Assembly: GCA_964405665.1 (NCBI GenBank)
Contig: CAYOOT010000039.1
Span: 1-25,144 of the forward strand
Direction of reading: 5' to 3'
From: CAYOOT01 sp964405665
Lineage (GTDB): Bacteria; Bdellovibrionota_C; UBA2361; SZUA-149; CAZDWZ01
DNA: 25,144 bases
Shown: positions 16,116-23,282 of the stretch, piece after piece
Numbering within the stretch: the stretch's first letter is position 1
Layout: every line of letters starts with the position of its first letter
Notes under the pieces: generated by a model
Database searches by the model: none
Told to the model about the DNA's origin: nothing
The model's input: only the letters and a program-made list of their open reading frames with translations
Made by a program: the position numbers and the translations under genes

Positions 16116-16151
16116 AAAACTACAATTACTTATCGCTTCTTAAGTTCCGAT

Positions 16152-16958
16152 TTAATTCAGCCGTTTACTGCCTACTACCAATACTTTCGCTTTCTTTATT
16201 CCAGAGAGTAAGGCGGAATAAAGAATCTGCTGATATAATTCCTTTCTTAATGCACGAATATAGGGCTCTCCCTGATCTTCTTTTATTTCCTTTTTTATTT
16301 CTTCCAAACTCATTCTTAAACGTTTCTTTCTCTGGAAATATGCCGAATAAAAAAGCACCAGGGTAAGTAAAATTACAAAAATCAAGATATCAATAAGAAA
16401 CTGTTTTTGAATTATAATAAAAACTTCTTCCCAGTTTAAATTAAAATCTAAAGAAAATAAAAAGTTCGCATTTTGATAAAATACTTTAAAAAAGATTAGG
16501 CTTATAAAAAGAAAACAAATTAACATTTTCAATACAACTTTTAAAAAAATCAAATTAGCACTACTCTCGAAATTGATAAAATTTCTCTTCCACCAGTGTT
16601 TAACCCCTAGTTCTGAAAGATTAAATTTTATTCTCTGCAAAGAGATCCTGAATCCCAATTGCATTAGCTCAGCAAACAAAGTTAATAAGTAAGTTATTAG
16701 TAAAAATAATAATATTGTCTTACCATTAAGCTCTAAAACTGTGCTCAAAGATAATAGCATAATATTAGTATGAAAGTCTTTAGGGCCGGAGTAAATTGTA
16801 TCTAAAAATACTTCAATGTTTTCAAGTAGATAAGGAATAAGGCAAATAAAGCAGAAAAATTGTAGGCAGGTATTGATCTCAATTACTTTTATTCGATCCC
16901 CTTTCTTTTTGGCCTGATTAAGTCTCTTTTTGCTCGGAGTAAATTTTTTCTCTGACAT
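16152..16958 (-). CDS. sctU: T3SS export switch protein SctU, membrane half only (lacks NPTH and cytoplasmic domain)
   Basis: A 268-residue protein matching the N-terminal two thirds of SctU/FlhB: the basic start SEKKFTPSKKRLNQAKKKGD, four hydrophobic segments (about 25-45, 75-100, 140-165, 190-210), the intracellular loop FNLSELG, and the linker helix LRMSLEEIKKEIKEDQGEPYI. Homologues continue VPKADVVVTNPTHYA; here the chain reads IKKAKVLVVGSKRLN and stops, so the autocleavage motif and the whole C-terminal domain are missing. The 36 bp before the next gene hold no remainder in any frame. The ATG at 16956-16958 shares a base with the sctT stop (TAATG); an upstream TTG-type extension is not needed. 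The missing domain is found at 13034-13285. Non-flagellar rather than flagellar origin is inferred from the sctR-S-T-U order and from SctR. Confidence 0.88.
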   Translation of the reverse strand: MSEKKFTPSKKRLNQAKKKGDRIKVIEINTCLQFFCFICLIPYLLENIEVFLDTIYSGPKDFHTNIMLLSLSTVLELNGKTILLFLLITYLLTLFAELMQLGFRISLQRIKFNLSELGVKHWWKRNFINFESSANLIFLKVVLKMLICFLFISLIFFKVFYQNANFLFSLDFNLNWEEVFIIIQKQFLIDILIFVILLTLVLFYSAYFQRKKRLRMSLEEIKKEIKEDQGEPYIRALRKELYQQILYSALLSGIKKAKVLVVGSKRLN

Positions 16959-17695
16959 TATAATAAGGGTTTCCAAAAATTGCTCAGTGCTGAAATTTGC
17001 CCAGAAAGTTGGCTCAATAATTGAGGAAGATTATTTTCTAAAAGTAGGATCAATAAAAAAAGAGAGATGCAAAGTTTAAAATTTTGAAATTCTATTCCTA
17101 AATTTAATCTTGGCAAAAGTTTTGCTAAAACTATTTGTAGAATCTCTTGGGAAAAAAGAATTATCAGCACCGGAAAAATCATTTTAAAAGATAATTTAAT
17201 AACTTCATTGGAATTAATCAGCATCAACTTAAAAAAGCTGTTTGTGCTTTCTGATTTTTCATTTAAAAAAAGTATTTCTAACATCTGCTCATGACCATTT
17301 AAATAAAAAAATAAAATTATGGTTAAATATGTTCCCAAACTTTCCAAGGGAGACTGTCTAATTTCAATCCCCGGGAATTGCTGCTCGGCAATAAAAATTC
17401 CTCTTAATAAATCAAAAAGTTTTAACCCCGATGCCAAGAATTCAAAAAAAATAATCCAAGGAAGTGCGAATAAAACTCCTAAAAAAATTTCATGTAAAAT
17501 CAATCTCCCAATAAAAATATTTCTTCCGTCTATAACAGATCCTTCCAGGGAATTTTTAAAAAAAGAAAGAGACAGAGACAAACAAACAATCGAGGATAAT
17601 GGTAAAGGAAAGCGATAAAATTTTAGTGTGTAAAAAAATGAAAAATACTTCAAAATACTAGAAAATAATTTTAAAATGTATCCTTCGATTGTCAT
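16958..17695 (-). CDS. sctT: T3SS export apparatus protein SctT (FliR/YscT family)
   Basis: A 245-residue polytopic membrane protein. The family signature lies at about 115-150: LKLFDLLRGIFIAEQQFPG, then SPLESLGTYLTIILFFYLNGHEQML. The N-terminal region (IFIGRLILHEIFLGVLFALPWI) matches the conserved helix of the FliR fold. SctT with SctR and SctS forms the export gate in the inner membrane through which substrates pass. Its ATG directly abuts the sctS TAA and its stop shares one base with the sctU ATG, so translation is probably coupled. Length is close to the usual 250-265. Divergence is high, as is normal for this component. Confidence 0.9.
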   Translation of the reverse strand: MTIEGYILKLFSSILKYFSFFYTLKFYRFPLPLSSIVCLSLSLSFFKNSLEGSVIDGRNIFIGRLILHEIFLGVLFALPWIIFFEFLASGLKLFDLLRGIFIAEQQFPGIEIRQSPLESLGTYLTIILFFYLNGHEQMLEILFLNEKSESTNSFFKLMLINSNEVIKLSFKMIFPVLIILFSQEILQIVLAKLLPRLNLGIEFQNFKLCISLFLLILLLENNLPQLLSQLSGQISALSNFWKPLL

Positions 17696-17947
17696 TTAAT
17701 TAAGGAAACAAGAGTTAAAATAAGTCAGTGTACTTTCCCAGATAAACTCCGAAGAAAGATAGAGGGCAATGATTACCGCTAAAAATTTGGGCAGAAAAGA
17801 AAGAGCTTGGTCCTGAATCTGTGTAACTGCTTGCAAAAAACTACAAAAAAATCCAGAGACTAATGCCGGAACTAAAGGAATAAGAGAAATAATGAGTAAT
17901 AATTTAAGACCTTGAAATAAATTATAAAATAAAAGCTCTTCTTTCAT
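17696..17947 (-). CDS. sctS: T3SS export apparatus protein SctS (FliQ/YscS family)
   Basis: An 83-residue protein with the two-helix hairpin of SctS. The first helix is about 10-35 (GLKLLLIISLIPLVPALVSGFF) and the conserved loop is LQAVTQIQDQALSFLPK. This matches the family wording QAxTQIQEQTLSFxPK. The second helix (FLAVIIALYLSSEFIW) follows. The usual family length of 85-90 supports the ATG at 17945-17947, 4 bp after the sctR stop. A longer upstream version would overlap sctR and add non-conserved residues. A GGGGA element lies about 12 nt upstream. It is a subunit of the SctRST export gate. Confidence 0.93.
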   Translation of the reverse strand: MKEELLFYNLFQGLKLLLIISLIPLVPALVSGFFCSFLQAVTQIQDQALSFLPKFLAVIIALYLSSEFIWESTLTYFNSCFLN

Positions 17948-17951
17948 TCGA

Positions 17952-18641
17952 TCAGTTATTCCCCAATAATGATGTACAAAGCTTAAGCCAAGCATCTCCG
18001 GCAACAAAAAATGAGACTTTAAGTGGTAAAGAAATAATCGAAGGAGAAATCATATTAATCCCTAAAGCAATTAAAATATTGCTCACTAATAGATCCACTA
18101 ATAAGAGGGGAAGGTATAAGGCTGCTCCTAAAATAAAACCCTGTTTTAGTTGCGTGATAATAAAAGCCGGAACCAAGATAAAGATTTTTTCTTGAGCCTG
18201 GGGAGCCTCTTTCTTTGAATTCCAGGATCGAAGGAAAAAATCTTTCTCTTTTTCTTCGGCATTTTCTTCCAGAAATATTGTTAGAGGAATAATCGCTTTC
18301 TTAATAAAATTTTTTATTAGTTTAGTTTGTTTCTGAAAGTCACTCTGAGATTTCTTTTTGTTTATTATTACATTTTGAATTGCAGTAATTTCTTCGGCAG
18401 CTTGTTCTTGAATATCAAAAACAATCGGCTTCATCACATACATGGATAAAATCAAACAGAGTAATGAAGTGATCGCAGAAGAAGGAAATTGTTGCACTCC
18501 AAAAGAACTTTTGACTAAAGAAAAAACTACGGAAAACTTAATATAAGGAGTAAAACAAAGTAAGAAAAAAGGCAAAAGAGAAAAAACTGCTGCAAAAAAT
18601 AGCAGACTAATCGGATGGTTCAGTTCTAACAACTCTTGCAT
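17952..18641 (-). CDS. sctR: T3SS export apparatus protein SctR (FliP/YscR family)
   Basis: A 229-residue protein that starts directly with the first conserved membrane segment and has no signal peptide, which is the SctR rather than the FliP layout. Motifs are SLLPFFLLCFTPYIKFSVVF, FGVQQFPSS, LILSMYVMKPI, then a charged central loop (about 80-150), then ILVPAFIITQLKQGF and LLVSNILIALGINMISPS. The final segment IISLPLKVSFFVAGDAW is the best conserved part of the family. SctR forms the pentameric core of the export gate. The ATG shares its A with the sctO stop (TGATG), and GGGAGAA lies about 13 nt upstream. An in-frame TTG 18 bp upstream is rejected in favour of this ATG. Confidence 0.93.
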   Translation of the reverse strand: MQELLELNHPISLLFFAAVFSLLPFFLLCFTPYIKFSVVFSLVKSSFGVQQFPSSAITSLLCLILSMYVMKPIVFDIQEQAAEEITAIQNVIINKKKSQSDFQKQTKLIKNFIKKAIIPLTIFLEENAEEKEKDFFLRSWNSKKEAPQAQEKIFILVPAFIITQLKQGFILGAALYLPLLLVDLLVSNILIALGINMISPSIISLPLKVSFFVAGDAWLKLCTSLLGNN

Positions 18642-19126
18642 CAACAATAATTCTCCCAAAAATGTTTTTGTGTAAATAATTCTTGTTGTTTTAATTCTAA
18701 AATGGCAGTTAATGTTTTTTGAAAATCCTTAACAATTTTATCCAAATAATTGATTTGGGCGCCGGAACAATTAAATTCCTGCTGAAGCAAAGCTAATTCA
18801 TCCTGTAAATCGTTTAATTCTTTATTTAATTTTTTTTCGCTATTTTTCACTTTATGCTCCAAATTTTTGGAGAAATTAAGGTATCCCCAAATTCCCTCAG
18901 TTTGAGTCAACGATCCTTTTTTGAAAAATTCCTGGTATAAAATCTTCCATTCATTGGCTAATTGAATGATCTGTCGCTGGAAACTTTTGCTTTTATGTAA
19001 CTTCTCTTGATATTTGTTTTGTAAAAGTAAAAGTTTAATTTTCAATTCTTGATTTTCAGATTTTTTTATTCCTAAAGCCTGATTAATTACCTGCAGTTCT
19101 TCTGGGGAAGTAATTTTAATATTCAT
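18641..19126 (-). CDS. sctO: SctO/FliJ-like T3SS coiled-coil stalk protein
   Basis: A 161-residue, highly charged, helical protein with heptad-like spacing through nearly all of its length (IKLLLLQNKYQEKL, LEHKVKNSEKKLNKELNDL, LDKIVKDFQKTL). No signal peptide or membrane helix is present. SctO and FliJ proteins are similar coiled coils of about 150 residues that sit in the ATPase ring and contact SctV. They have little sequence conservation, so the call depends on size, coiled-coil content and the position directly before sctR, where sctO and sctP usually lie. The ATG lies 4 bp after the preceding small gene and the stop is shared with the sctR start. Confidence 0.68.
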   Translation of the reverse strand: MNIKITSPEELQVINQALGIKKSENQELKIKLLLLQNKYQEKLHKSKSFQRQIIQLANEWKILYQEFFKKGSLTQTEGIWGYLNFSKNLEHKVKNSEKKLNKELNDLQDELALLQQEFNCSGAQINYLDKIVKDFQKTLTAILELKQQELFTQKHFWENYC

Positions 19127-19130
19127 CAGA

Positions 19131-19433
19131 CTAATTCCCGGATATGTTTTGCAGTTTTTTAACTGTGCTGGTAACTGCTTCTACTGCAAGTGTCGCCACT
19201 TGGGTTTTTAAATTGATTTGTTGAAAATTGTCCTGCAGCTCAATTAGAGATTTAATCGAAGGATCCAATATCTGAAGTTTATTTCTAAGCTTAGTATCAA
19301 CCTTAGACCAATCCTCAATATAGTTATTAATTTTTTCAGTTAGAACTTCTTTAAATTCTTTCTGAGGCTTAAAGTCAGGAATGGAATGTTTTTTAACTAA
19401 GTTAATATTTTCACTACGATTTATCTTCAACAT
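19131..19433 (-). CDS. sctI: Small T3SS protein, candidate inner-rod/needle-adaptor SctI
   Basis: A 100-residue, helical protein without signal peptide. Its C-terminal 45 residues (DPSIKSLIELQDNFQQINLK then TQVATLAVEAVTSTVKKLQ) resemble SctI/YscI/PrgJ rod proteins. Those end in a pair of amphipathic helices with the pattern LLxLQxELxxxxLxxxLxxKVxxxxxxxVxxLL. FliE-like rod proteins share the same kind of end. The call is by eye and by context between SctP- and SctO-like genes. Other options are a T3SS chaperone or SctE-type partner. The ATG at 19431-19433 has GGAGAG 4 nt upstream; a TTG four codons upstream falls within this Shine-Dalgarno. Confidence 0.5.
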   Translation of the reverse strand: MLKINRSENINLVKKHSIPDFKPQKEFKEVLTEKINNYIEDWSKVDTKLRNKLQILDPSIKSLIELQDNFQQINLKTQVATLAVEAVTSTVKKLQNISGN

Positions 19434-19437
19434 AAAA

Positions 19438-19443
19438 CTCTCC
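19438..19443 (-). promoter_or_regulatory. Shine-Dalgarno deciding the start of the SctI-like gene
   Basis: GGAGAG on the minus strand, 4 nt before ATG 19431-19433, overlaps the alternative upstream TTG. It supports the 100-residue form. Confidence 0.65.
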
Positions 19444-19517
19444 AAAAGGGTGTTCTATGTCTGTATTCGTGGAATTTTTGGATGTTGCTCGGTGTATTTG
19501 CTAGGAGTTCATAGTTT

Positions 19518-19604
19518 CGTAGGGGCAGGTCTTGTGCCTGCCCGCTTTACTATTCAATCAATTAATTATTTGGCAATCCGGGCAGGCACAAGACCTGCCC
19601 TACG
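19518..19604. repeat. GGGGCAGG/CCTGCCC long inverted repeat inside the T3SS block
   Basis: A 27-bp arm at 19518-19544 and a 26-bp arm at 19579-19604 are reverse complements except for one extra G, around a 34-bp A/T-rich loop. The arms are about two-thirds G+C in an AT-rich setting. The wording AGGGGCAGGTCTTGTGCCTG is a dispersed intergenic repeat in many uncultured bacterial genomes. It starts 5 bp downstream of the sctP-like stop. It could stop transcription before the SctI-like gene or be a non-autonomous mobile element. Confidence 0.85.
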
Positions 19605-19609
19605 TTTTA

Positions 19610-21052
19610 TTATGCTTTTAAAGAGATTACTTGATCTTCCATAAACCAAGGGAAAATTTCCGTAGAATCAGGTTTGCCAACCTGTGTAGAAATTTCAGCT
19701 TTTTGGAAATTATTGGCCCGAAGAATTCCCACTAAATTCTCTATTTGCTCATTAAGAAATGTGGCTGCGGCAGTGTTTTCCAAAGTAAATTTAATAAATA
19801 TTTCCTCTTTGCGATAGGCAATATCTACCCCCACACCGCCCATGCTGGGAAGGGGCACATTAACCTGAATCCGGCGAAATAACTCCGTATCAATTTTCGA
19901 TTTGTCATTTTTACCGGAAGAATTTTTCTTTTTTTTATTTTCATCGGGATTAATTTTAATTTCACTTTGGTTAAGTAATCCCTGAAAAATAAAAGGAAAC
20001 AAAACCAGAGCCGGTTCTCCCATTAATTGCATTACAGGATTTAAGTTGTTGACAAACTCCTGAGTATTGACCATTTGTTCCAAATGTTGTTGCAAGTGTT
20101 GCAAACCAAAAATTGTTTTTTCGCTCAGTAAACTTTGAGCCGCCGGAGAATTTTTCAACTCCTCCTGAATTAAATTATTTAATCCTTGGACAATCTTAAT
20201 GCTATTTTCAGAAGAATCTTTGATATTTCTAAAATTAATTTTTAATTTTTCCACCAATTCTTTTTCTACAGTTTCTTTTTCCTGAGGTTTGTTGGATTCT
20301 GTTTGTTTATGTTGAGTTATTTGCAATTTATTTAAAATATCCCAGGATTGATTGAGCAATTCTTTTTGTAAAGGAAAATTTTTGCTGTCCAAATGGATAA
20401 ATTTTTCAAAGACGTTACTTAATTCTTTTAAAAGCATGATTTGCTTTTGCTGAACACTACTGCCGATCGTCTGATTGATTTCTTCCAAAAAATTTTTTAA
20501 TATTTTTGTTGATTCTCCTGATGAGGAATTCTGCAAAAGTTTAATTAAGTCAGCGCTGCTGGCAACTTCCTCATTAAGTCCAAGTTCTTTAAGCAAACTT
20601 TTATAGATATCTCCCACATCTTTAAAATTAAGTTTCAACCGAGTGTTTTTTTCTTCCGCTTGATCAGGTTGTTCCAAAGTATATGGCTCTAAAGTAGTAA
20701 TGCCTTTGAGAATTGCATCTTGCAGTAAATCTTCCAACATTGAATTAACTGAAAGAAGTTCTTGGGAAATAAGCTGGGCTTCTAAAGCTTGATCGACGAT
20801 TTGAAAAATCAGCTTATTATTCTCAGCAATAACTTTGGCAAAAAAATTTGCCCCGACTTCCAAAGTCGTAGGCAGCTGGGCATTAATAATATTACCCCGA
20901 ATAGCAAGTTGCCCTTCTCCGCTTTGATCTTTTGTGCGCACAGTAACCCGCACCACCTCACCGACAGTGATTACCTGAGCGGCAGCGGCAGAGATCTTAT
21001 CACTGGCCACTTGAATTACTTGTTGGGTACCTGCTGGTTCTACAATAGTCAT
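19610..21052 (-). CDS. sctP: FliK/SctP-like needle or hook length-control protein
   Basis: A 480-residue protein. The N-terminal part (about 25-110) contains an OB-like segment (GQLAIRGNIINAQLPTTLEVGANFFAKV) found in FliK-type proteins of several lineages. The middle (110-375) is helical, Gln/Lys/Glu-rich and poorly conserved, as expected of a ruler. The C-terminal 85 residues (VPLPSMGGVGVDIAYRKEEI then FIKFTLENTAAATFLNEQIE) match the FliK/SctP export-switch domain, including the LVGILRANNF region. The family measures hook or needle length and contacts the SctU/FlhB C-terminal domain to switch substrates, which here is encoded as a separate protein. It is the first gene of the minus-strand T3SS block. 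No strong Shine-Dalgarno precedes the ATG at 21050-21052. The non-flagellar label follows from its neighbours. Confidence 0.75.
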   Translation of the reverse strand: MTIVEPAGTQQVIQVASDKISAAAAQVITVGEVVRVTVRTKDQSGEGQLAIRGNIINAQLPTTLEVGANFFAKVIAENNKLIFQIVDQALEAQLISQELLSVNSMLEDLLQDAILKGITTLEPYTLEQPDQAEEKNTRLKLNFKDVGDIYKSLLKELGLNEEVASSADLIKLLQNSSSGESTKILKNFLEEINQTIGSSVQQKQIMLLKELSNVFEKFIHLDSKNFPLQKELLNQSWDILNKLQITQHKQTESNKPQEKETVEKELVEKLKINFRNIKDSSENSIKIVQGLNNLIQEELKNSPAAQSLLSEKTIFGLQHLQQHLEQMVNTQEFVNNLNPVMQLMGEPALVLFPFIFQGLLNQSEIKINPDENKKKKNSSGKNDKSKIDTELFRRIQVNVPLPSMGGVGVDIAYRKEEIFIKFTLENTAAATFLNEQIENLVGILRANNFQKAEISTQVGKPDSTEIFPWFMEDQVISLKA

Positions 21053-21218
21053 TGCTGTATTAATCGGCAGGTATGATAATAAACTTCAAAAGCATGAGGT
21101 TTTGCACATCATTCTACAGAGAAAAGAATTTGTAAAATTTTTGCCACCTTTTGTAATTTGTGAGGATCATAAGTATTGAACTTGATTAATTTCCTTATTT
21201 GAAGAATAAAATTTATAT
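21053..21218. promoter_or_regulatory. Divergent intergenic region between the T3SS block and sppA
   Basis: These 166 bp separate the minus-strand sctP-like gene from the plus-strand sppA, so both promoters should lie here. TTGAAC (21176-21181) and nearby AT-rich hexamers could be parts of an sppA promoter, but no pair with both good boxes and 16-18 bp spacing was found. No obvious operator palindrome is seen. Confidence 0.4.
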
Positions 21219-22115
21219 ATGAAAGCTATAAAATATTTTTTCACTTTTATCGGAGCTACTGTCACCATTCTTTTTTTACTTTTTGTAATGGCCACAGTGG
21301 CTTTAATATTAAAATTTAATGGCAAAGATTTGACCTCAATAGGAATTAAATCTGAGCATGCAGTCGCCGTAGTTGAGCTTACTGGAGAAATAATGACTTC
21401 AGAAAAGTTTACTTCAGATTTGAAAAAGCAAATAGATGATCCCAAAGTAAAAGGAATTGTTGTTAAAATAGACTCCCCCGGAGGTGCTGTGGGAGCCTCT
21501 GAAGAAATTTACCGAGCCATCAAAGAAGGCACCGAGAAAAAACCGATCGTTTGTGCCATGGGTAATCTTGCAGCATCCGGTGGTTTAATGGCGGCAATGG
21601 GTTGTCAAAAAATAATTGCTAACGAAAGTACGCTTACTGGTTCAATTGGCGTAATTATGATGAGTCCAAATTTACGATCAATTATGGAAAAAGTTGGTGT
21701 AGAAATGACTGTTGTTAAAAGTGGAAAATTAAAAGATGCCGGTTCACCTTTTAGAGAAATGACTCCAGAAGATAGAGAATTTCTACAAGGATTAATTAAT
21801 AAATCATTCGAACAATTTGTTAGGATGGTTGCCGAATCAAGAAAGTTGGAAATCAGCAAAGTTAAAGAATTCGCCGATGGTCGAGTAATTTTAGGTTCTG
21901 AGGCAAAAATCTTAGGTTTAATCGATGGTATCGGTGGAATAAAACAAGCGGCAAAAATCGCTTTGGAATTGATCAATGACAATGCCGAACCGGAAATTAT
22001 CATGCCTAAGAAAAAATCAAATTTTGAAATGTTTTTCGAGGGAATGCCCGATTCAAAAATTGCATTCTTATTTAAGTCGCTTACTCAACCGCTACTTTTG
22101 TATAGAATGATATAG
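21219..22115 (+). CDS. sppA: Signal peptide peptidase SppA, short (36K) type
   Basis: A 298-residue inner-membrane serine protease that degrades cleaved signal peptides. An N-terminal transmembrane anchor lies at about 7-32. The S49 domain has VKIDSPGGAV, then NLAASGGLMAAMG with nucleophile Ser120, TGSIGVI, and VVKSGKLKDAGSPFR with the general base Lys172. The 52-residue spacing of Ser and Lys agrees with bacterial short-form SppA. FADGRVILGSEAKILGLID is the conserved end of the domain. The Shine-Dalgarno is weak. The gene is divergent from the T3SS block and 16 bp upstream of a response regulator, so those two are probably co-transcribed. Confidence 0.95.
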   Translation: MKAIKYFFTFIGATVTILFLLFVMATVALILKFNGKDLTSIGIKSEHAVAVVELTGEIMTSEKFTSDLKKQIDDPKVKGIVVKIDSPGGAVGASEEIYRAIKEGTEKKPIVCAMGNLAASGGLMAAMGCQKIIANESTLTGSIGVIMMSPNLRSIMEKVGVEMTVVKSGKLKDAGSPFREMTPEDREFLQGLINKSFEQFVRMVAESRKLEISKVKEFADGRVILGSEAKILGLIDGIGGIKQAAKIALELINDNAEPEIIMPKKKSNFEMFFEGMPDSKIAFLFKSLTQPLLLYRMI

Positions 22116-22131
22116 TTTTTAGGGCTTAAGT

Positions 22132-22857
22132 ATGGTGGAGAAGTCACAGAAAATTTTAATAATCGAAGATGAATTGTCCATTCGCGACGGATTAGTCGAT
22201 AATTTAAGTTTTGAAGGTTACAAAGTTTTTAGCTCTGATAATGGCACAGAAGGAATTTCTCTATTTCAATCTGAAAAACCACATTTGGTAATTCTTGATT
22301 TAATGCTTCCCGGATTGGATGGATTGGAAGTTTGTAAAAAAATAAAATCCCTTGATTCCAGCGTTCCGATTATTATTTTGACCGCAAAATCGAGTGAAGT
22401 TGATAAAGTTCTTGGATTAGAACTTGGGGCAGATGATTATTTAACAAAACCTTTTGGAATGAGAGAGCTATTCGCCCGAGTAAAAGTTCTTTTCAGGCGA
22501 TATACAAATATCCTCCAAGAAAATTCCAGTTCCAGTTCCGGATCCGGATCCAATGCTGAAGAAATTAGCTTCGGTAAAGTTGTCATTGATTTTAAAAGTT
22601 ACCGCGCTTTGAGAAATGGTAAAGAAGTCGAATTATCGGCAAAAGAGTTTGAACTGATAAAATTTTTAACGAGCCAACCCGATGTGCCTGTAACCCGCGA
22701 TCAGCTCTTGGATAAGGTTTGGGGATATAATAGTTATCCCACAACAAGAACAGTGGATAATTTTATTGCCCGCCTACGAAGTAAACTTGAGGAAAAGGCT
22801 GACAAACCAAAACATTTCTTAACTGTTCATGGAGTTGGCTATAAATTCATTCCTTAG
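22132..22857 (+). CDS. OmpR/PhoB-family response regulator
   Basis: A 241-residue two-component regulator. The receiver domain (6-122) has the acidic pair Glu12/Asp13, phospho-acceptor Asp56 in VILDLMLPG, Thr84 and Lys106 in YLTKPFG. A Ser/Gly linker (about 131-142) is encoded by hexamer repeats. The winged-helix DNA-binding domain (about 145-240) has LSAKEFELIKFL, VTRDQLLDKVWGY, RTVDNFIARLRSKLE and HGVGYKF. It should be a phosphorylation-controlled transcription factor. No histidine kinase gene is adjacent; the only kinase in the window is the soluble one at 13371-16115, and pairing the two would be speculation. It is tightly linked to sppA. Confidence 0.95.
   Translation: MVEKSQKILIIEDELSIRDGLVDNLSFEGYKVFSSDNGTEGISLFQSEKPHLVILDLMLPGLDGLEVCKKIKSLDSSVPIIILTAKSSEVDKVLGLELGADDYLTKPFGMRELFARVKVLFRRYTNILQENSSSSSGSGSNAEEISFGKVVIDFKSYRALRNGKEVELSAKEFELIKFLTSQPDVPVTRDQLLDKVWGYNSYPTTRTVDNFIARLRSKLEEKADKPKHFLTVHGVGYKFIP
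22524..22551 (+). repeat. Hexamer repeat encoding the regulator linker
   Basis: TTCCAG TTCCAG TTCCGG ATCCGG ATCC is a run of related hexamers within the response regulator gene. It encodes alternating Ser and Gly residues of the interdomain linker, consistent with slippage-driven expansion. Confidence 0.75.
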
Positions 22858-22867
22858 ATATAACTCA

Positions 22868-22895
22868 TTGTTTACACTGAATTTTTTAATAGAAT
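22868..22895 (+). promoter_or_regulatory. Candidate sigma-70-type promoter for the anti-sigma-like gene
   Basis: TTGTTT (22868-22873) and TAGAAT (22890-22895) are separated by 16 bp and lie 48 bp upstream of the next ATG. The match is moderate, and AT-rich DNA gives such pairs by chance. Confidence 0.3.
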
Positions 22896-22943
22896 CTGCA
22901 GTCTAATACTTGGCATCTGAACAATGGGTACTAGATTGTATTT

Positions 22944-23273
22944 ATGAAGTTTATGAAAGAAAAAGACCAATCAATAGTGGAACGTCTTATTTTAAGGTGC
23001 TCTGATATAGAGGAGTTGCTAGACTCTTATCTTGATGCTGAGATAACTTCGGGAATAAAAGCAAGATTTGAAAAACATTTGGAAAAATGTGAAGACTGCC
23101 AATCGCTAGTTGAAGATTGTCAAAATATTAAAAAAATTGCTCAATCTTTAATGGAAGGTACAATTTCTTCAAATATCAGTGCAAGATTGAGAATGGTTTT
23201 AGAAGAAAAAGTTGGTCATTGTATTGAAGATAAAAATTATAAAAGACATCTGACCATAGTCAAAGAGGGATAA
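22944..23273 (+). CDS. Zinc-binding anti-sigma-factor-like protein (zf-HC2)
   Basis: A 109-residue soluble protein with the zinc-binding anti-sigma pattern: Cys19, then His45-x3-Cys49-x2-Cys52 in HLEKCEDC, inside the typical ELLDSYLDAEI...RFEKHLEKCEDCQSLV framework. Such domains bind a group IV (ECF) sigma factor or act as redox-responsive modules. There is no transmembrane segment, so a cytoplasmic anti-sigma or regulatory role is likely. No sigma factor gene adjoins it: upstream is a response regulator and downstream a 45-residue membrane protein. ATG 22944 is used; Met4 is a possible alternative. Its partner is unknown. Confidence 0.8.
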   Translation: MKFMKEKDQSIVERLILRCSDIEELLDSYLDAEITSGIKARFEKHLEKCEDCQSLVEDCQNIKKIAQSLMEGTISSNISARLRMVLEEKVGHCIEDKNYKRHLTIVKEG

Positions 23274-23282
23274 TTTTAATAT

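Noticed and set aside
16116..16151. Possible frameshift that would restore a complete SctU
   Set aside because: The 36 bp before the kinase start contain no NPTH or downstream FlhB coding in any frame, so a simple sequencing error cannot join the halves.
19381..19644. Plus-strand frame running through the inverted repeat
   Set aside because: It is formed by the two repeat arms and antisense ends of the SctI- and SctP-like genes, and reads the repeat twice in opposite directions.
16152..21052. Flagellar export genes fliP, fliQ, fliR, flhB and fliK
   Set aside because: SctR lacks a signal peptide and the order is sctO-R-S-T-U with an SctI-like gene. No flagellar rod, hook or motor gene is present. 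A flagellar origin is not fully excluded without trees.
21605..22003. Minus-strand frame of 132 codons within sppA
   Set aside because: It lies opposite the conserved catalytic region of SppA and has no recognisable motif.
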